A DNA stretch of 64,000 bases from Roseibium aggregatum IAM 12614. GTDB lineage: Bacteria > Pseudomonadota > Alphaproteobacteria > Rhizobiales > Stappiaceae. The stretch's first letter is position 1, and every line of letters starts with the position of its first letter. This document shows, piece by piece, positions 45,413-56,882 of the stretch. Location: contig NZ_AAUW01000018.1 of assembly GCF_000168975.1 (NCBI RefSeq), forward strand, positions 98,810-162,809, given 5' to 3'. The translations under genes were made by a program, and so were the position numbers. The notes below the pieces were generated by a model. It saw nothing but the letters and a program-made list of their open reading frames with translations, did no database searches and had not been told where the DNA came from.

Positions 45413-46398
45413 GCCGCAACTCCCTGGCGAGAGATCAGCGCCCCTGTCTGCTTGAAGCAGCGGGTGGAGAAGAGAACGTCATGTCTCACGTCCGCGACCT
45501 CCGGCAGGCGTGATGCCTTGATGAGGACTTCCAGCGCCTGCGACCGGCTCCGGCCGTGGATCATGCAGTAAAGGCGATAGGGCCAGACGCCCGCCACGGG
45601 CCGGCGTTCATAACACAGGGTCACGCCCGGATGCGCCGCAAGAGCCGGGCCCGCTGCGGTGATCCGGTCCGGCTCGATATCCCAGACGACCATGGCGTTC
45701 GCGCGCCAGCCCAGAGCCCGGTGGCGCACAATCACGCCAAATCGCGAAATAATGCCCGCCTCGAGCAGATTCTCGATCCGATCCAGTATGTCCTCTTCCG
45801 TCCGGCCGAGGTCCTCCGCAATCCGCAGGTACGGACGCCGACAAAGAGGCAATCCCGTGGTCAGAGCCTGCAGGAGGTCATCGTCACCCTCCTGCAGTCG
45901 CTCCAACCGGACCGGCCGGGGCACTGGTGGCCGGCCCAGGCCGCCGTTCAAGCTGAAGCCTAGGTCTATGTTGAACGGACGGATGATCGGAAGATCCAGA
46001 ACGGCAAGCTTCGTCTGTTCCCGAATGGTGTCCAGAACCCTGTCGACGTGGTCACGGTCAGGTCCGGTGGCAACAAACCAGAGGTTCCGGTAGTTCTCCC
46101 GCAGGTAGGAATGATTGATGCCCGGCTGAGCTCCGACAATTCCGGCAACGTCTTCAATGCGGTCGTGCGGCACCGACATGGCCGCAAGCGTGCTCGCCGA
46201 AACCGTGTTCGGCGCGCAGGTAGCCCCGACACGGGTGATCCGGCCGGTCGCGGCCATATCATTAAACCGCTCGATAACGTCCTCCTCGGGGCAATTCGTA
46301 GCAGCGGCGATGATTTCGAAAGGTCTCGGCACTAACGGAAAGTCCCGTTGCCAGCTGTCGAGAAGGTTCAGGTCGATCGGATGGATGAGGTTTGTCAT
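45409..46398 (-). CDS. nirDL: NirDL fusion, siroheme decarboxylase
   Basis: This 329-aa protein is two Lrp/AsnC-like units in one chain. Residues 1 to about 150 are NirD-like (RITRVGATCAPNTVS, NHSYLRENYRNLWFVATG). Residues from about 175 are NirL-like (ISRFGVIVRHRALGWRANAMVV, CYERRPVAGVWPYRLYCMIHG). A proline-rich linker (GLGRPPVPRPVRLE) joins them. Such fusions are known in several denitrifiers. It lies three bases after nirF. Confidence 0.9.
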   Translation of the reverse strand: MTNLIHPIDLNLLDSWQRDFPLVPRPFEIIAAATNCPEEDVIERFNDMAATGRITRVGATCAPNTVSASTLAAMSVPHDRIEDVAGIVGAQPGINHSYLRENYRNLWFVATGPDRDHVDRVLDTIREQTKLAVLDLPIIRPFNIDLGFSLNGGLGRPPVPRPVRLERLQEGDDDLLQALTTGLPLCRRPYLRIAEDLGRTEEDILDRIENLLEAGIISRFGVIVRHRALGWRANAMVVWDIEPDRITAAGPALAAHPGVTLCYERRPVAGVWPYRLYCMIHGRSRSQALEVLIKASRLPEVADVRHDVLFSTRCFKQTGALISRQGVAA

Positions 46399-46401
46399 GG
46401 C

Positions 46402-47550
46402 TCACAACCCCGTCCTGTGTGCCCGGGCGGTAAAGAAGATACCCGATGGGCTGTCGGCGTCGATTTCGCCTGTCTTCTCGAAGGTCCGGGTGTCGTAGAT
46501 CATCACCTTGCCGGCATCGCGCACCGAGACCCAGACCTCGTTGCCGCGCGGCGTGAATTCCATGTGCAGGACGGCAGGGCCGGGTTTGAATTCGTGCACG
46601 ACCTGCTTCGTGACCGTATCGATCACCTGAATGGTGTCATTGAGCGGATGAGCGAAATTCACCCAGACCTGGCGGCCATCAGGCCGCGCCATGGCAAAAA
46701 CCGGCTGGCCATGGGTTCTGGTGCGTCCGGTTTCAGCGAGCGTGTCTCCGTCGATCCACAGAACCTCGTGGTGCCCGACGGCAGGCAGGACAAACTCCTG
46801 GCCGGCACGTGCCCAGCCTTCCAGATGCGGCATCTTGTAGACCGGCAGTTCCGCTTCTCCGCGGCCGTATCCGGGCAAAACCCGGATCGGCTCGGGATTT
46901 TCCTGCCACAGGTCGAGTGCGGTCAATCCGTCTTCGCCAAACAGGCCGGTGATGTAGAGACGGCCGTCACCGGTGATCAGGCCATCATAAGGGTTGGTAC
47001 CCATGCCGGTTATCCTGGTGATCTTCGGTTCTTCGGTGTTGAGATCCGCAATCCAGGTTTCGCCTGCATCCCACAGGGTGAAGACAAAGCGTTTGCCGGG
47101 CGCATCGACAAGACCGATGGTCTTTGAACCCGTCGGAATATCTGCAACCATCTCCAGCGTCTGAGCATCGAAGATGCGCACGCCGCCGGGTTCATAGTTT
47201 GAAACGGCGACCAGCGAGCCGTCGTCCGAAATGGCGCCGCCGATGGCGTTTCCGGATTGAATCACCCGTTTTGCTATCCGTTTCTCGACAAGGTCGACCT
47301 TGGAAAGGCCGCCATCACGCCCGAAGACATAGGCAAAGCGTTCGTCCGGTGAATAGACCAGGCTCGCGTGGGACAGATCGCCCAAGCCCTCGATCCGTGA
47401 CAGGGACGCGCGCTCGGACTGATCGACCAGCAACAGCGACCCGCTCGCCCGTTCGACAACGAGACCGAGATCGCCAGTGGCAACGACCGACTGCGCCTGA
47501 GCGGTGCCGGTCAACATGGCCGCCAGAACGGCTCCGTATAGCCACTTCAT
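46402..47550 (-). CDS. nirF: NirF, heme d1 biosynthesis dehydrogenase-like protein
   Basis: This 382-aa protein starts at the ATG giving MKWLYGAVLAAMLTG, with GGAG eight bases upstream. It has an N-terminal signal sequence and a d1-type eight-bladed propeller but no CxxCH motif, which separates it from NirN and NirS. NirF is required for a late oxidation step in heme d1 synthesis. It overlaps nirC by a few bases. Confidence 0.92.
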   Translation of the reverse strand: MKWLYGAVLAAMLTGTAQAQSVVATGDLGLVVERASGSLLLVDQSERASLSRIEGLGDLSHASLVYSPDERFAYVFGRDGGLSKVDLVEKRIAKRVIQSGNAIGGAISDDGSLVAVSNYEPGGVRIFDAQTLEMVADIPTGSKTIGLVDAPGKRFVFTLWDAGETWIADLNTEEPKITRITGMGTNPYDGLITGDGRLYITGLFGEDGLTALDLWQENPEPIRVLPGYGRGEAELPVYKMPHLEGWARAGQEFVLPAVGHHEVLWIDGDTLAETGRTRTHGQPVFAMARPDGRQVWVNFAHPLNDTIQVIDTVTKQVVHEFKPGPAVLHMEFTPRGNEVWVSVRDAGKVMIYDTRTFEKTGEIDADSPSGIFFTARAHRTGL

Positions 47551-47864
47551 TTCGTGTCTCCCTTCAAAAGGTATTCGGCAATTTTTCGCGCATCGGCCTC
47601 GCTCAGGATCGGACGCCAGGGAGGCATTGCCGTTTTCGGGATGCCGTCCAGAACCACCGTGGACAGGGTGTCGATGTCGTAGTGGCCAAGTGCATCCGGC
47701 CGGATGTCTGGTCCAAGGCCGCCTTTCAGCGTCATGCCGTGACACGAGCCGCAGTCCTGGCGCACCAGATTGACCAATGACGCAGGCGTGTCCTGTTCCT
47801 CTGCAAGGGCCAGACTGGTGATGGCCAGAAGACAAAAGGCAATGGTGAGCAGCGTCTTAAGCAT
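47547..47864 (-). CDS. nirC: NirC, small periplasmic c-type cytochrome
   Basis: This 105-aa protein starts at the ATG giving MLKTLLTIAFCLLAITSLAL, a signal peptide. It has one haem motif CGSCH (Cys38, Cys41, His42) and a late methionine region (KTAMPPWRPILSE). NirC serves as electron carrier for heme d1 maturation or for NirS. It overlaps nirE by eight bases and nirF by three. Confidence 0.9.
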   Translation of the reverse strand: MLKTLLTIAFCLLAITSLALAEEQDTPASLVNLVRQDCGSCHGMTLKGGLGPDIRPDALGHYDIDTLSTVVLDGIPKTAMPPWRPILSEADARKIAEYLLKGDTK

Positions 47865-48660
47865 GGACCAGCCTTCCGGCTGTGCCGCTGTCCACGGCAC
47901 TGAGCATGGCGTCAAAGGTTGTTGCCGGCCATTCGGCACTCAGGGTCACGACCTTGCCGACAACAAACAGCACAGGTGCCTTGAGCCTGGCGTCGCGCAC
48001 ATCGATCGCGATCCTGTCGAGTTCGGAATAAAGCCTGGTTTCACGCGGTGTCGTCGCGTTTGCGATGGCAAGTACGGGGGTTGTCCCGCTCAGTCCCTCA
48101 GCAATCAGGCGCAGGGCAATCTGCCCGATGTTGGCAACGCCCATGTAAACAACCAGCGTGGTGTCTTCGCAGGCGAGGCTTTTCCAATCGAGATCGAGAA
48201 CCCCGTTCGCTTGCCGGTGACCGGTCACGTAGCGAACGCCGGTCGCCAAACCGCGATGGGTGAGCGGCACACCCGTGACACAGGCCGCGCCCTGGGCGGC
48301 GGTTATGCCTGGCGCGTATTCGACTACGATTCCGCGCGACATCAGGTGTTCGGCTTCCTCGGAACCCCGGCCGAAGATCAAAGGGTCCCCACCTTTAAGG
48401 CGGGCAACGGTCATGCCTTCCAGAGCAAGCTCTTCAAGGATCTCGTTGATCCGCTCCTGAGGAACGGGATGATTGTCGGGAGATTTTCCCACCGGCACCT
48501 GCAGGGCGGTGTGCGGTGCAAGCGACAGGATTTCCGGCGAAACCAGCCGGTCGAATACAACGGCATCCGCTTCCTGGAGCATACGCAGGGCCTTGAGTGT
48601 CAGAAGCTCCGGGTCTCCGGGGCCTGCTCCCATCAGATAGACCTTACCTGGCTGTTTCAT
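47857..48660 (-). CDS. nirE: NirE, uroporphyrinogen-III C-methyltransferase
   Basis: This 267-aa protein has the SUMT motifs VYLMGAGPGDPELLTLKALR, VARLKGGDPLIFGRG and VTGHRQANG. It methylates uroporphyrinogen III twice with SAM to give precorrin-2, the first step towards heme d1. It is first of the biosynthetic genes after nirS, separated from it by a hairpin terminator. Confidence 0.93.
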   Translation of the reverse strand: MKQPGKVYLMGAGPGDPELLTLKALRMLQEADAVVFDRLVSPEILSLAPHTALQVPVGKSPDNHPVPQERINEILEELALEGMTVARLKGGDPLIFGRGSEEAEHLMSRGIVVEYAPGITAAQGAACVTGVPLTHRGLATGVRYVTGHRQANGVLDLDWKSLACEDTTLVVYMGVANIGQIALRLIAEGLSGTTPVLAIANATTPRETRLYSELDRIAIDVRDARLKAPVLFVVGKVVTLSAEWPATTFDAMLSAVDSGTAGRLVHA

Positions 48661-48691
48661 CGTTTGCTCCTGCAGGCGGCATGGAAGAAAG

Positions 48692-48722
48692 AAAAAGGGA
48701 GAGGCGGTGTTCCGCCTCTCCC
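48692..48722 (-). terminator. Intrinsic terminator between nirS and nirE
   Basis: On the minus strand GGGAGAGGCGG and CCGCCTCTCCC form a perfect 11-bp stem with an AACA loop, followed directly by TTTTTC. It begins 10 bp after the nirS stop codon. It should end most nirS transcripts, with read-through supplying the biosynthetic genes at a lower level. Confidence 0.88.
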
Positions 48723-48731
48723 GGCGGGACG

Positions 48732-50660
<1,929 letters not shown>

Positions 50661-50675
50661 TCACCCTTTGCAGAA

Positions 50676-50689
50676 CGACACAATTGTCG
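50676..50689. promoter_or_regulatory. Perfect inverted repeat between nirS and norC
   Basis: CGACACAATTGTCG has 5-bp arms around a 4-bp centre, the same geometry as an FNR box but with different half-sites. It lies about midway between the two FNR/DNR boxes of the divergent nirS and norC promoters. A second regulator could bind here; this is inferred. Confidence 0.4.
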
Positions 50690-50780
50690 CAGGGGGCTTG
50701 CGTTTTGAGGCAACATTCGGGGCTTCCTCTTGGCCCTTGCTGGTGAATTGCATCTCCCTTGGTACTGCTTTCCGGTCCAC

Positions 50781-50794
50781 TTGACTTTGGTTAA
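50781..50794. promoter_or_regulatory. FNR/DNR box upstream of norC
   Basis: TTGACTTTGGTTAA matches the consensus with one change in the second half-site, the same change as in the nirS site. The predicted transcription start is near 50829, 28 bases before the norC ATG. Confidence 0.8.
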
Positions 50795-50856
50795 GGAAAT
50801 GCGGCTGCGCGCTGTCACCCTCCCGGCAGGATCAACTCCGGGGAAAGGAGCGCGCT

Positions 50857-51309
50857 ATGCGCGAAGTCATGACCAAAAGCATGGCCCGAAACATATTCTA
50901 TGGCGGGTCGCTTTTCTTCATCATCATCTTTGTGGGGCTGTCGGCGCACAGCCACCTTTACATCACCAGCACGTCGACGAATGCGGCGACGCTGACCGAA
51001 AGCGTTGCCGCGGGCAAACGGGTCTGGGAAGACAAGGCCTGCATCAATTGTCACACGATCCTGGGTGAAGGCGCGTATTTCGCCCCCGAAGTCGGCAACG
51101 TGATGACCCGTTGGGGCGTGCTGGACGACCCGGAGCTGGCTTTCGAGACCCTGAAAGGGTGGATGGAATCCCAGCCCTCCGGCATCGAAGGCCGCCGGCA
51201 GATGCCGCAGTTCCACCTAACGGACGAAGAGATCCGCGATCTCTCGAACTTCCTGATCTGGACAGACAAGATCGACGCCCAGGACTGGCCGCCGAACGAT
51301 GCCGGCTGA
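50857..51309 (+). CDS. norC: NorC, cytochrome c subunit of nitric oxide reductase
   Basis: This 150-aa protein has one N-terminal membrane anchor (IFYGGSLFFIIIFVGLSAHS) and a haem motif CINCH (Cys62, Cys65, His66) in DKACINCHTILGEGAYFAPE, a NorC signature. The start has AAAGGAG six bases upstream. It receives electrons from periplasmic cytochromes and passes them to NorB. Confidence 0.96.
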   Translation: MREVMTKSMARNIFYGGSLFFIIIFVGLSAHSHLYITSTSTNAATLTESVAAGKRVWEDKACINCHTILGEGAYFAPEVGNVMTRWGVLDDPELAFETLKGWMESQPSGIEGRRQMPQFHLTDEEIRDLSNFLIWTDKIDAQDWPPNDAG

Positions 51310-51333
51310 TTTCGAACGCTGAGGAAACCCAAG

Positions 51334-52704
51334 ATGAAATATCAATCTCAAAAGGTTGCGCTGGCGTATTTCGCCGTGGCGCTCGGCCTGTTCGCCGTCC
51401 AGGTTCTGGGCGGGCTGCTCGCGGGCTATATCTATGTGGCTCCGAACTTTCTGTCGGAGCTGCTCCCCTTCAACATCGTGCGAATGCTGCACACAAACAG
51501 CCTGATCGTCTGGCTGCTGCTCGGCTTCATGGGCTCCGCCTACTTCCTGATCCCGGAAGAAGCGGAACGGGAAATCCATTCCACCAAGCTCGCCTATCTG
51601 CAGCTCATCATCCTGGTGGTCGGCACGCTTGGCGTTGTTCTCACCTATGTCTTCAACCTGTTTGAAGGCAACTGGCTGCTGGGCAAGGAAGGCCGCGAGT
51701 TCATCGAACAGCCCAAATGGGTCAAGGTCGGCATCGTCGTTGCCGCGCTGATCTTCCTGTTCAACATCACCATGACGGTGCTGAAAGGCAAGAAGACCGC
51801 GATCACCAACATCCTGCTTCTGGGCCTGTGGGGTCTGGCACTCCTGTTCCTGTTCAGTTTCTACAATCCGAGCAATCTCTCGCTCGACAAGCAGTACTGG
51901 TGGAACGTCGTGCACCTGTGGGTCGAAGGTGTCTGGGAACTGATCATGGCCTCGGTCCTTGCCTACCTGATGCTGAAGCTGACCGGCGTCGACCGCGAAG
52001 TCATCGAAAAATGGCTCTACGTCATCGTCGCTGCCGCGCTGTTCTCCGGCATCCTGGGCACCGGTCACCACTATTACTGGATCGGCACTCCCGGATACTG
52101 GCAGTGGATCGGCTCGATCTTCTCCTCGCTGGAAGTGATCCCCTTCTTCGCCATGATGGCCTTTGCTTTCGTGATGGTCTGGAAGGGTCGTCGGGACCAC
52201 CCCAACAAGGCTGCGCTGCTGTGGTCGCTCGGTTGTGCCACGCTCGCCTTTTTCGGTGCCGGTGTCTGGGGCTTCCTGCACACCCTGCATGGCGTGAACT
52301 ACTACACCCACGGCACGCAGATCACCGCTGCCCACGGGCACCTGGCCTTCTTCGGCGCCTATGTTTCCCTGAACCTGGCGATCATCACCTACGCCATGCC
52401 GCTTCTGCGTGGCCGGGATCCCTACAACCAGGTGCTCAACATGGCGTCCTTCTGGCTGATGGCCGGCGGCATGTCCTTCATGACCTTCGTCCTGACGTTC
52501 GCCGGAACAGTGCAAACCCACCTGCAACGTGTCATGGGCGAATACTACATGGACGTTCAGGACCAGCTGGCCGTTTTCTACTGGATGCGGTTCGGGGCCG
52601 GTGCAGCCTTTGTACTTGGCGCGATCCTTTTCATCTACGCAGTTGCGGTTCCACGCCGCGAAGTCATCCAGCCGGGTGAAGCAGCCGGCGTACTGGCGGA
52701 GTGA
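51334..52704 (+). CDS. norB: NorB, catalytic subunit of nitric oxide reductase (cNOR)
   Basis: This 456-aa haem-copper-oxidase-fold protein has about twelve helices. Haem and FeB histidines are visible in [30 protein letters not shown] (His plus the FeB glutamate), [12 protein letters not shown] and [12 protein letters not shown]. It couples two NO to N2O. The length and absence of a quinol-oxidising extension show the cNOR form that works with NorC. Confidence 0.97.
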   Translation: MKYQSQKVALAYFAVALGLFAVQVLGGLLAGYIYVAPNFLSELLPFNIVRMLHTNSLIVWLLLGFMGSAYFLIPEEAEREIHSTKLAYLQLIILVVGTLGVVLTYVFNLFEGNWLLGKEGREFIEQPKWVKVGIVVAALIFLFNITMTVLKGKKTAITNILLLGLWGLALLFLFSFYNPSNLSLDKQYWWNVVHLWVEGVWELIMASVLAYLMLKLTGVDREVIEKWLYVIVAAALFSGILGTGHHYYWIGTPGYWQWIGSIFSSLEVIPFFAMMAFAFVMVWKGRRDHPNKAALLWSLGCATLAFFGAGVWGFLHTLHGVNYYTHGTQITAAHGHLAFFGAYVSLNLAIITYAMPLLRGRDPYNQVLNMASFWLMAGGMSFMTFVLTFAGTVQTHLQRVMGEYYMDVQDQLAVFYWMRFGAGAAFVLGAILFIYAVAVPRREVIQPGEAAGVLAE

Positions 52705-53519
52705 TGGACATGGAAGCAAGTGTCTCCAGGGCAAAGGGGGCGGCATCTGCCCCCTTCTACCTCTCGCAAGGCGACGAATGCGATGTCTTCGAAGCCGCGC
52801 ACAGGAACGGCCTGCCGGTTCTGCTGAAAGGCCCAACTGGCTGCGGCAAGACCCGTTTCGTCGCACACATGGCGGCAAGGCTCGGCCGCAAGCTTTATAC
52901 GGTCGCCTGTCATGACGACCTCGCCGCCGCCGACCTGATCGGCCGGTATCTTCTCAAGGGCGGCGAGACGGTCTGGATGGACGGACCGCTGACCCGGGCT
53001 GTAAGGGAGGGCGCGATCTGCTATCTCGACGAGGTTGTGGAAGCCCGCAAGGATGTGACGGTCGTGCTGCATCCGCTCACGGATGATCGCCGAACCCTGC
53101 CGATCGACAGGACCGGAGAGGAGCTGGTGGCAGCACCGGGCTTCATGCTCGTCGCCTCCTACAATCCCGGTTACCAGAACATCCTGAAGACCCTGAAACC
53201 GTCGACCCGACAGCGTTTCCTCTCGCTTGAATTCGATTTCCCGCCAATGGATCTGGAAACCGAAGTCGTTTGCGAGGAAAGCGGCCTCGACCGCGACCGG
53301 ACCGCCGCGCTGGTGCGCCTGGCCGGAAAACTCAGGGCGCTGAAAGGCCAGGATCTTGAGGAAGGCGTGTCGACACGGCTGGTCGTCTATGCGGCAACGC
53401 TGATTGCCCAGGACATGCCTGTCGGAAGGGCGATCGAAGCCGCGATGATCGAACCGCTGACCGACGATGAAGACGTGAAACGCGGGCTCCTTGATCTTGT
53501 CACGGCCGTGTTTGGGTGA
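52704..53519 (+). CDS. norQ: NorQ, MoxR-type AAA+ ATPase for NOR maturation
   Basis: This 271-aa ATPase has Walker [14 protein letters not shown], Walker [12 protein letters not shown] and sensor residues in [10 protein letters not shown]. The ATG overlaps the norB stop (TGATG); an in-frame ATG six bases on has better ribosome-site spacing. NorQ with NorD inserts the non-haem iron of NorB. Confidence 0.94.
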   Translation: MDMEASVSRAKGAASAPFYLSQGDECDVFEAAHRNGLPVLLKGPTGCGKTRFVAHMAARLGRKLYTVACHDDLAAADLIGRYLLKGGETVWMDGPLTRAVREGAICYLDEVVEARKDVTVVLHPLTDDRRTLPIDRTGEELVAAPGFMLVASYNPGYQNILKTLKPSTRQRFLSLEFDFPPMDLETEVVCEESGLDRDRTAALVRLAGKLRALKGQDLEEGVSTRLVVYAATLIAQDMPVGRAIEAAMIEPLTDDEDVKRGLLDLVTAVFG

Positions 53520-53529
53520 GGCCAGACCG

Positions 53530-55467
53530 ATGGGCAAGATCGACATCGAGCCATGGGAACCCGAAGAAACCATCGGGAAACTGTGGCACGCGTTTGCAAG
53601 CCGCCTGGATGCACCCGAGGTGCATCATGGAGCCGCGGTCGGCCTCGATGAGGTCGGCGGGCGGCTTGCTGTCCTTTTCCGGGGACTGGGGGGAGCTCAC
53701 AGCGTCGAGCTTCGCCCGGTCGCCCAGGAGGTTTCGCGCCACCGCCTCGGATTTCTGCGGCGGCTCGGCACGGAAGCCGAGACCGTCACACGCACCAGTT
53801 TTGATGGAGAAATCCTGCGACTGCCGGCCAGTCTTGCAGAGTTCCCGATGCGGGAGGCAAATGCAGCCCTCTATGTCTGGCTGACGGCGCTTGCGGCCCA
53901 TGCACCAACCCATATCGCCGAAACGGACCCGATCCGGGCGGATTTGCAGTCCCTCAGGGCGATTTCCGCCATGGTTCGGGACACACTTGAACAGGCTCCA
54001 GGCTTGCGGGACCTTTACACCGCGCTCTGCCAGCAGGTGCTGGCAACAAGACCACAGGCCCCGTTACCGGCAATGGAAGCAAGGGTCGACAGGCTCGTGC
54101 GTCATATGCTGGGAGACCCCGCGCATCCTCCCGGCGATGTCCTGGAACTGCTGAATCGGGTCGACCGGAATTCGTTCGAGGAGATAACCGCCCCGCGTGG
54201 ATATCGTCCTTTCCGGCCGGTGCCGCTCTGGCCGGATCTAAGAGAGGTCGTGTTTTCCGCGGGAGACGAAGTCGACAGCCGAGAGACAGACGGCCCTCCA
54301 GAGGAAGCGACCGGCAAGACAGTGCGCGCCCGCAGGCGCAAGGCAGACCAGGCAGAACGCAAGGACAGCCTGATCCTGCACAAATTCGAAGCCATTCTCA
54401 GCTGGGCAGAGTTTCTCAATCTCAATCGCCGTGTCGATGACGACGACCACGACAGCGCCAAGAAGGCGGCTGACGATCAGGAGGAGATCGGCCTTGGCCA
54501 GATCTCAAAGGCACCGGCAACACGCCTGAAACTGCATCTTGATCTGGCACCGGAAGACGTTGATCGCGAAAGACTGTCCGGACGGCATCTCTACCCGGAA
54601 TGGGACACTCGCAGCGGCCGCTATCTGGCGGACCACGTCTGCGTTCTGACCAGCACTGCGGAAGCGGATCCGGAGAAAGGCTCGGCCGGCATGGATGACG
54701 TCGCAAAACGGCGCATCCGCTCGGTGAAGAAACAGTTCGAAGCCCTTCGGCCTGGCCGGGTAACGACACGCGGACACCTGGAGGGAGACGGACTGGACCT
54801 TGATGCTGCCGTGCGCTCCGAAGCGGAGCGGATGGCAGGTGGGACCGGCTCAGAACGGATCTGGCTGCAGACCCGTCCGGAAGCGCGCGATCTTGCGGTT
54901 TCCATCCTGCTTGACGTGTCCCGCTCGACCGAAAGCGCCGTCACCGGACGCGCCGTGATCGATATCGAACGGGAAGCCTTGACCGCTCTTGCCTGGGGTC
55001 TGAACGCCTGCGGGGATGATTTCGCCATCACTGCGTTTTCATCCCTGAAACGGCAGCGCGTGTACCTCCAATCCTGCAAGGGCTTCAACGAACCGATGAA
55101 TGCCCTTGTCGAACAGAGGATCGGCACGCTGCGGCCCGGCTTCTACACGCGTCTGGGGGCTGCCATTCGTCATGTGTCCACCGATCTGGCGGCGCAGTCG
55201 CGCAAACGCAAGCTCCTTCTGGTGATCACGGACGGCAAACCGAACGATCTCGATCACTATGAGGGACGGCACGGCATCGAAGACACCAGGATGGCGGTAC
55301 GCGAAGCCCGGAGGGCAGGCCAATCCGTCTTTGGCGTCACCATCGACAAGTCGGCAAAGTCGTGGTTCCCGCGGCTATTCGGGCAAGGCGGCTTTGCCGT
55401 TATCCCGCATCCCGACCGGCTGACGCAGGCCTTGCCGCAGATCTACCGCCAGATTGTCGGAGGCTAG
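53530..55467 (+). CDS. norD: NorD, VWA-domain protein for NOR maturation
   Basis: This 645-aa protein starts at the ATG giving MGKIDIEPWEPEETIG, after GAGGCC. The C-terminal von Willebrand A domain has a MIDAS motif D-V-S-R-S in ILLDVSRSTES and LLLVITDGKPNDLDHYEG. The middle region (about residues 260-330) is highly charged. NorD acts with NorQ to load iron into the NorB active site. Confidence 0.94.
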   Translation: MGKIDIEPWEPEETIGKLWHAFASRLDAPEVHHGAAVGLDEVGGRLAVLFRGLGGAHSVELRPVAQEVSRHRLGFLRRLGTEAETVTRTSFDGEILRLPASLAEFPMREANAALYVWLTALAAHAPTHIAETDPIRADLQSLRAISAMVRDTLEQAPGLRDLYTALCQQVLATRPQAPLPAMEARVDRLVRHMLGDPAHPPGDVLELLNRVDRNSFEEITAPRGYRPFRPVPLWPDLREVVFSAGDEVDSRETDGPPEEATGKTVRARRRKADQAERKDSLILHKFEAILSWAEFLNLNRRVDDDDHDSAKKAADDQEEIGLGQISKAPATRLKLHLDLAPEDVDRERLSGRHLYPEWDTRSGRYLADHVCVLTSTAEADPEKGSAGMDDVAKRRIRSVKKQFEALRPGRVTTRGHLEGDGLDLDAAVRSEAERMAGGTGSERIWLQTRPEARDLAVSILLDVSRSTESAVTGRAVIDIEREALTALAWGLNACGDDFAITAFSSLKRQRVYLQSCKGFNEPMNALVEQRIGTLRPGFYTRLGAAIRHVSTDLAAQSRKRKLLLVITDGKPNDLDHYEGRHGIEDTRMAVREARRAGQSVFGVTIDKSAKSWFPRLFGQGGFAVIPHPDRLTQALPQIYRQIVGG

Positions 55468-55475
55468 AGCCACTG

Positions 55476-56054
55476 ATGCATGCTCCGACACCGAAGCCGG
55501 AACGAGACGTCGACGCCGGCATCGTCGACGAATTGCCCGGAGAACTGATGATATGGGTGCTCATCGTCAGTGAACTGCTGGTGTTCGGTGCCGGTCTCGC
55601 CGCCTTCATGGGCGTCAGGATATCCGATCCGGAAGGATTTGCCGCCGCCAGGACCCATCTCGATCCGGCACTTGCCGGCATCAACACGATCGTGCTGATC
55701 ACCAGCGGTTTTCTGGCCGCCCGGAGCCTTGAGCTTCGGCTCGCAATGAAGCGGACCGCCGCGCGGTTGCACCTTTTTGGAGCCATGGCTCTCGGCTGTG
55801 TGTTCCTTGCCATCAAGGTGCAGGAATATGCAGCCAAGGTTGCGGAGGGGATCTCCACGGAGACCCATCCCTTCTTCATGTTCTATTACCTGCTCACAGG
55901 GTTCCACGCCGCTCATGTGCTCGCGGGGATCGTTGTGCTTGGTCTGGTTGCCTGGAAAGACGACCCTCGCACCATCGAAACCGGAACCGCCTTCTGGCAT
56001 ATGGTCGATCTCATCTGGGTGCTCTTGTTTCCGGTGATTTATGTCCTGGGATAG
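55476..56054 (+). CDS. norE: NorE, cytochrome oxidase subunit III-like membrane protein
   Basis: This 192-aa protein starts at the ATG giving MHAPTPKPERDVDAG, eight bases after the norD stop. It has five membrane helices and COX3 motifs (MIWVLIVSELLVFGAGL, HPFFMFYYLLTGFHAAHVLAG, FWHMVDLIWVLLFPVIY). NorE is not essential for NOR but improves NO-reducing growth in some denitrifiers. Confidence 0.9.
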   Translation: MHAPTPKPERDVDAGIVDELPGELMIWVLIVSELLVFGAGLAAFMGVRISDPEGFAAARTHLDPALAGINTIVLITSGFLAARSLELRLAMKRTAARLHLFGAMALGCVFLAIKVQEYAAKVAEGISTETHPFFMFYYLLTGFHAAHVLAGIVVLGLVAWKDDPRTIETGTAFWHMVDLIWVLLFPVIYVLG

Positions 56055-56060
56055 AGAAAG

Positions 56061-56333
56061 ATGACCCTGCCCTCCGTTACACTGGCCTGGATCGCTCTGC
56101 TGGGCCTGTCGGCCGCCACCGTTCTGGTGACGACAGGTGGGACCGGCCATTTCAGTCCGGTACTTTTCGGTGGACTTCTGCTGCTGCTGGCATTCCTCAA
56201 GGCGCGGATTATCCTGGCCCGATATCTCGGGCTATGGCAGGCACCTGTCTGGCTGTCCGGCTTCAGTTGGGTAATCGGGTTCTTTTGCCTGCTGTTGCTT
56301 GTGCTATACGTGGCACCGGGGTTCAGTCCCTGA
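56061..56333 (+). CDS. norF: NorF, small membrane protein of the nor operon
   Basis: This 90-aa protein has three helices and the COX4-like segment LLLLLAFLKARIILARYLGL. NorF accompanies NorE in alphaproteobacterial nor operons. The stop lies within the 3' end of the converging DUF4202 gene (11-bp overlap). Confidence 0.88.
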   Translation: MTLPSVTLAWIALLGLSAATVLVTTGGTGHFSPVLFGGLLLLLAFLKARIILARYLGLWQAPVWLSGFSWVIGFFCLLLLVLYVAPGFSP

Positions 56334-56880
56334 AAGCGTCGGCAAGCTGCTGCGGCAGATCGAATTCGGCAAGCACCCGCGCGCGTCCGTCTTCAGACAT
56401 TTTCCGCGCCGTTTTCTGCACGATATCAAGCACCTTGCTGTCCTCGTGCTTGGCGGCAAAGGGGGCGAAATACCATTTCAGGAACACAAAGCAGATCACG
56501 TTTTCCAGCGCCTGCACATCCACGTCCCGCTTGAGGCCTTCCTTGCGCAGCATCTTCGCCGCTGCCTCGATCTCTTCCGGTGAATAGCCTGCCTCTGCCA
56601 TGATTTCACCGACGCGGTCCACGTGGTGATGGGCCTGATCCCGGCGCCAGGCGTGATAGCCGGCCTTGCCTTCCGGGTAGGACTGGCGCGGAGTGATCCA
56701 GCGCTCGATGTGCTGGCCCCTGGCCGCAATCTTCAACGGATCGGTTGCCTCCGGATAGAGTCGGTCCAGCTCTTCGCTCATTCTTTGCCCATACAGCAAG
56801 GCCGCGGGCTTGCCGCCTTCCTGGTTGGGGTCAGCAGCATTCGCGCTGTCGATAGCCGCTAGAGCAGTTTCCAGTTTCAT
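56323..56880 (-). CDS. DUF4202 family protein
   Basis: This 185-aa soluble protein matches DUF4202 along its length: LYGQRMSEELDRLYPEA, QHIERWITPRQSYPEGKAGYHAWR and an HD-like HHHVDRVGEIM. Residue order QAHHHVDR with an upstream HIERW suggests a metal site. The family has no established function. It lies two bases downstream of the Crp/Fnr regulator gene and converges on norF. A role in the NO response is suggested only by position. Confidence 0.85.
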   Translation of the reverse strand: MKLETALAAIDSANAADPNQEGGKPAALLYGQRMSEELDRLYPEATDPLKIAARGQHIERWITPRQSYPEGKAGYHAWRRDQAHHHVDRVGEIMAEAGYSPEEIEAAAKMLRKEGLKRDVDVQALENVICFVFLKWYFAPFAAKHEDSKVLDIVQKTARKMSEDGRARVLAEFDLPQQLADAFRD

Positions 56881-56882
56881 CG

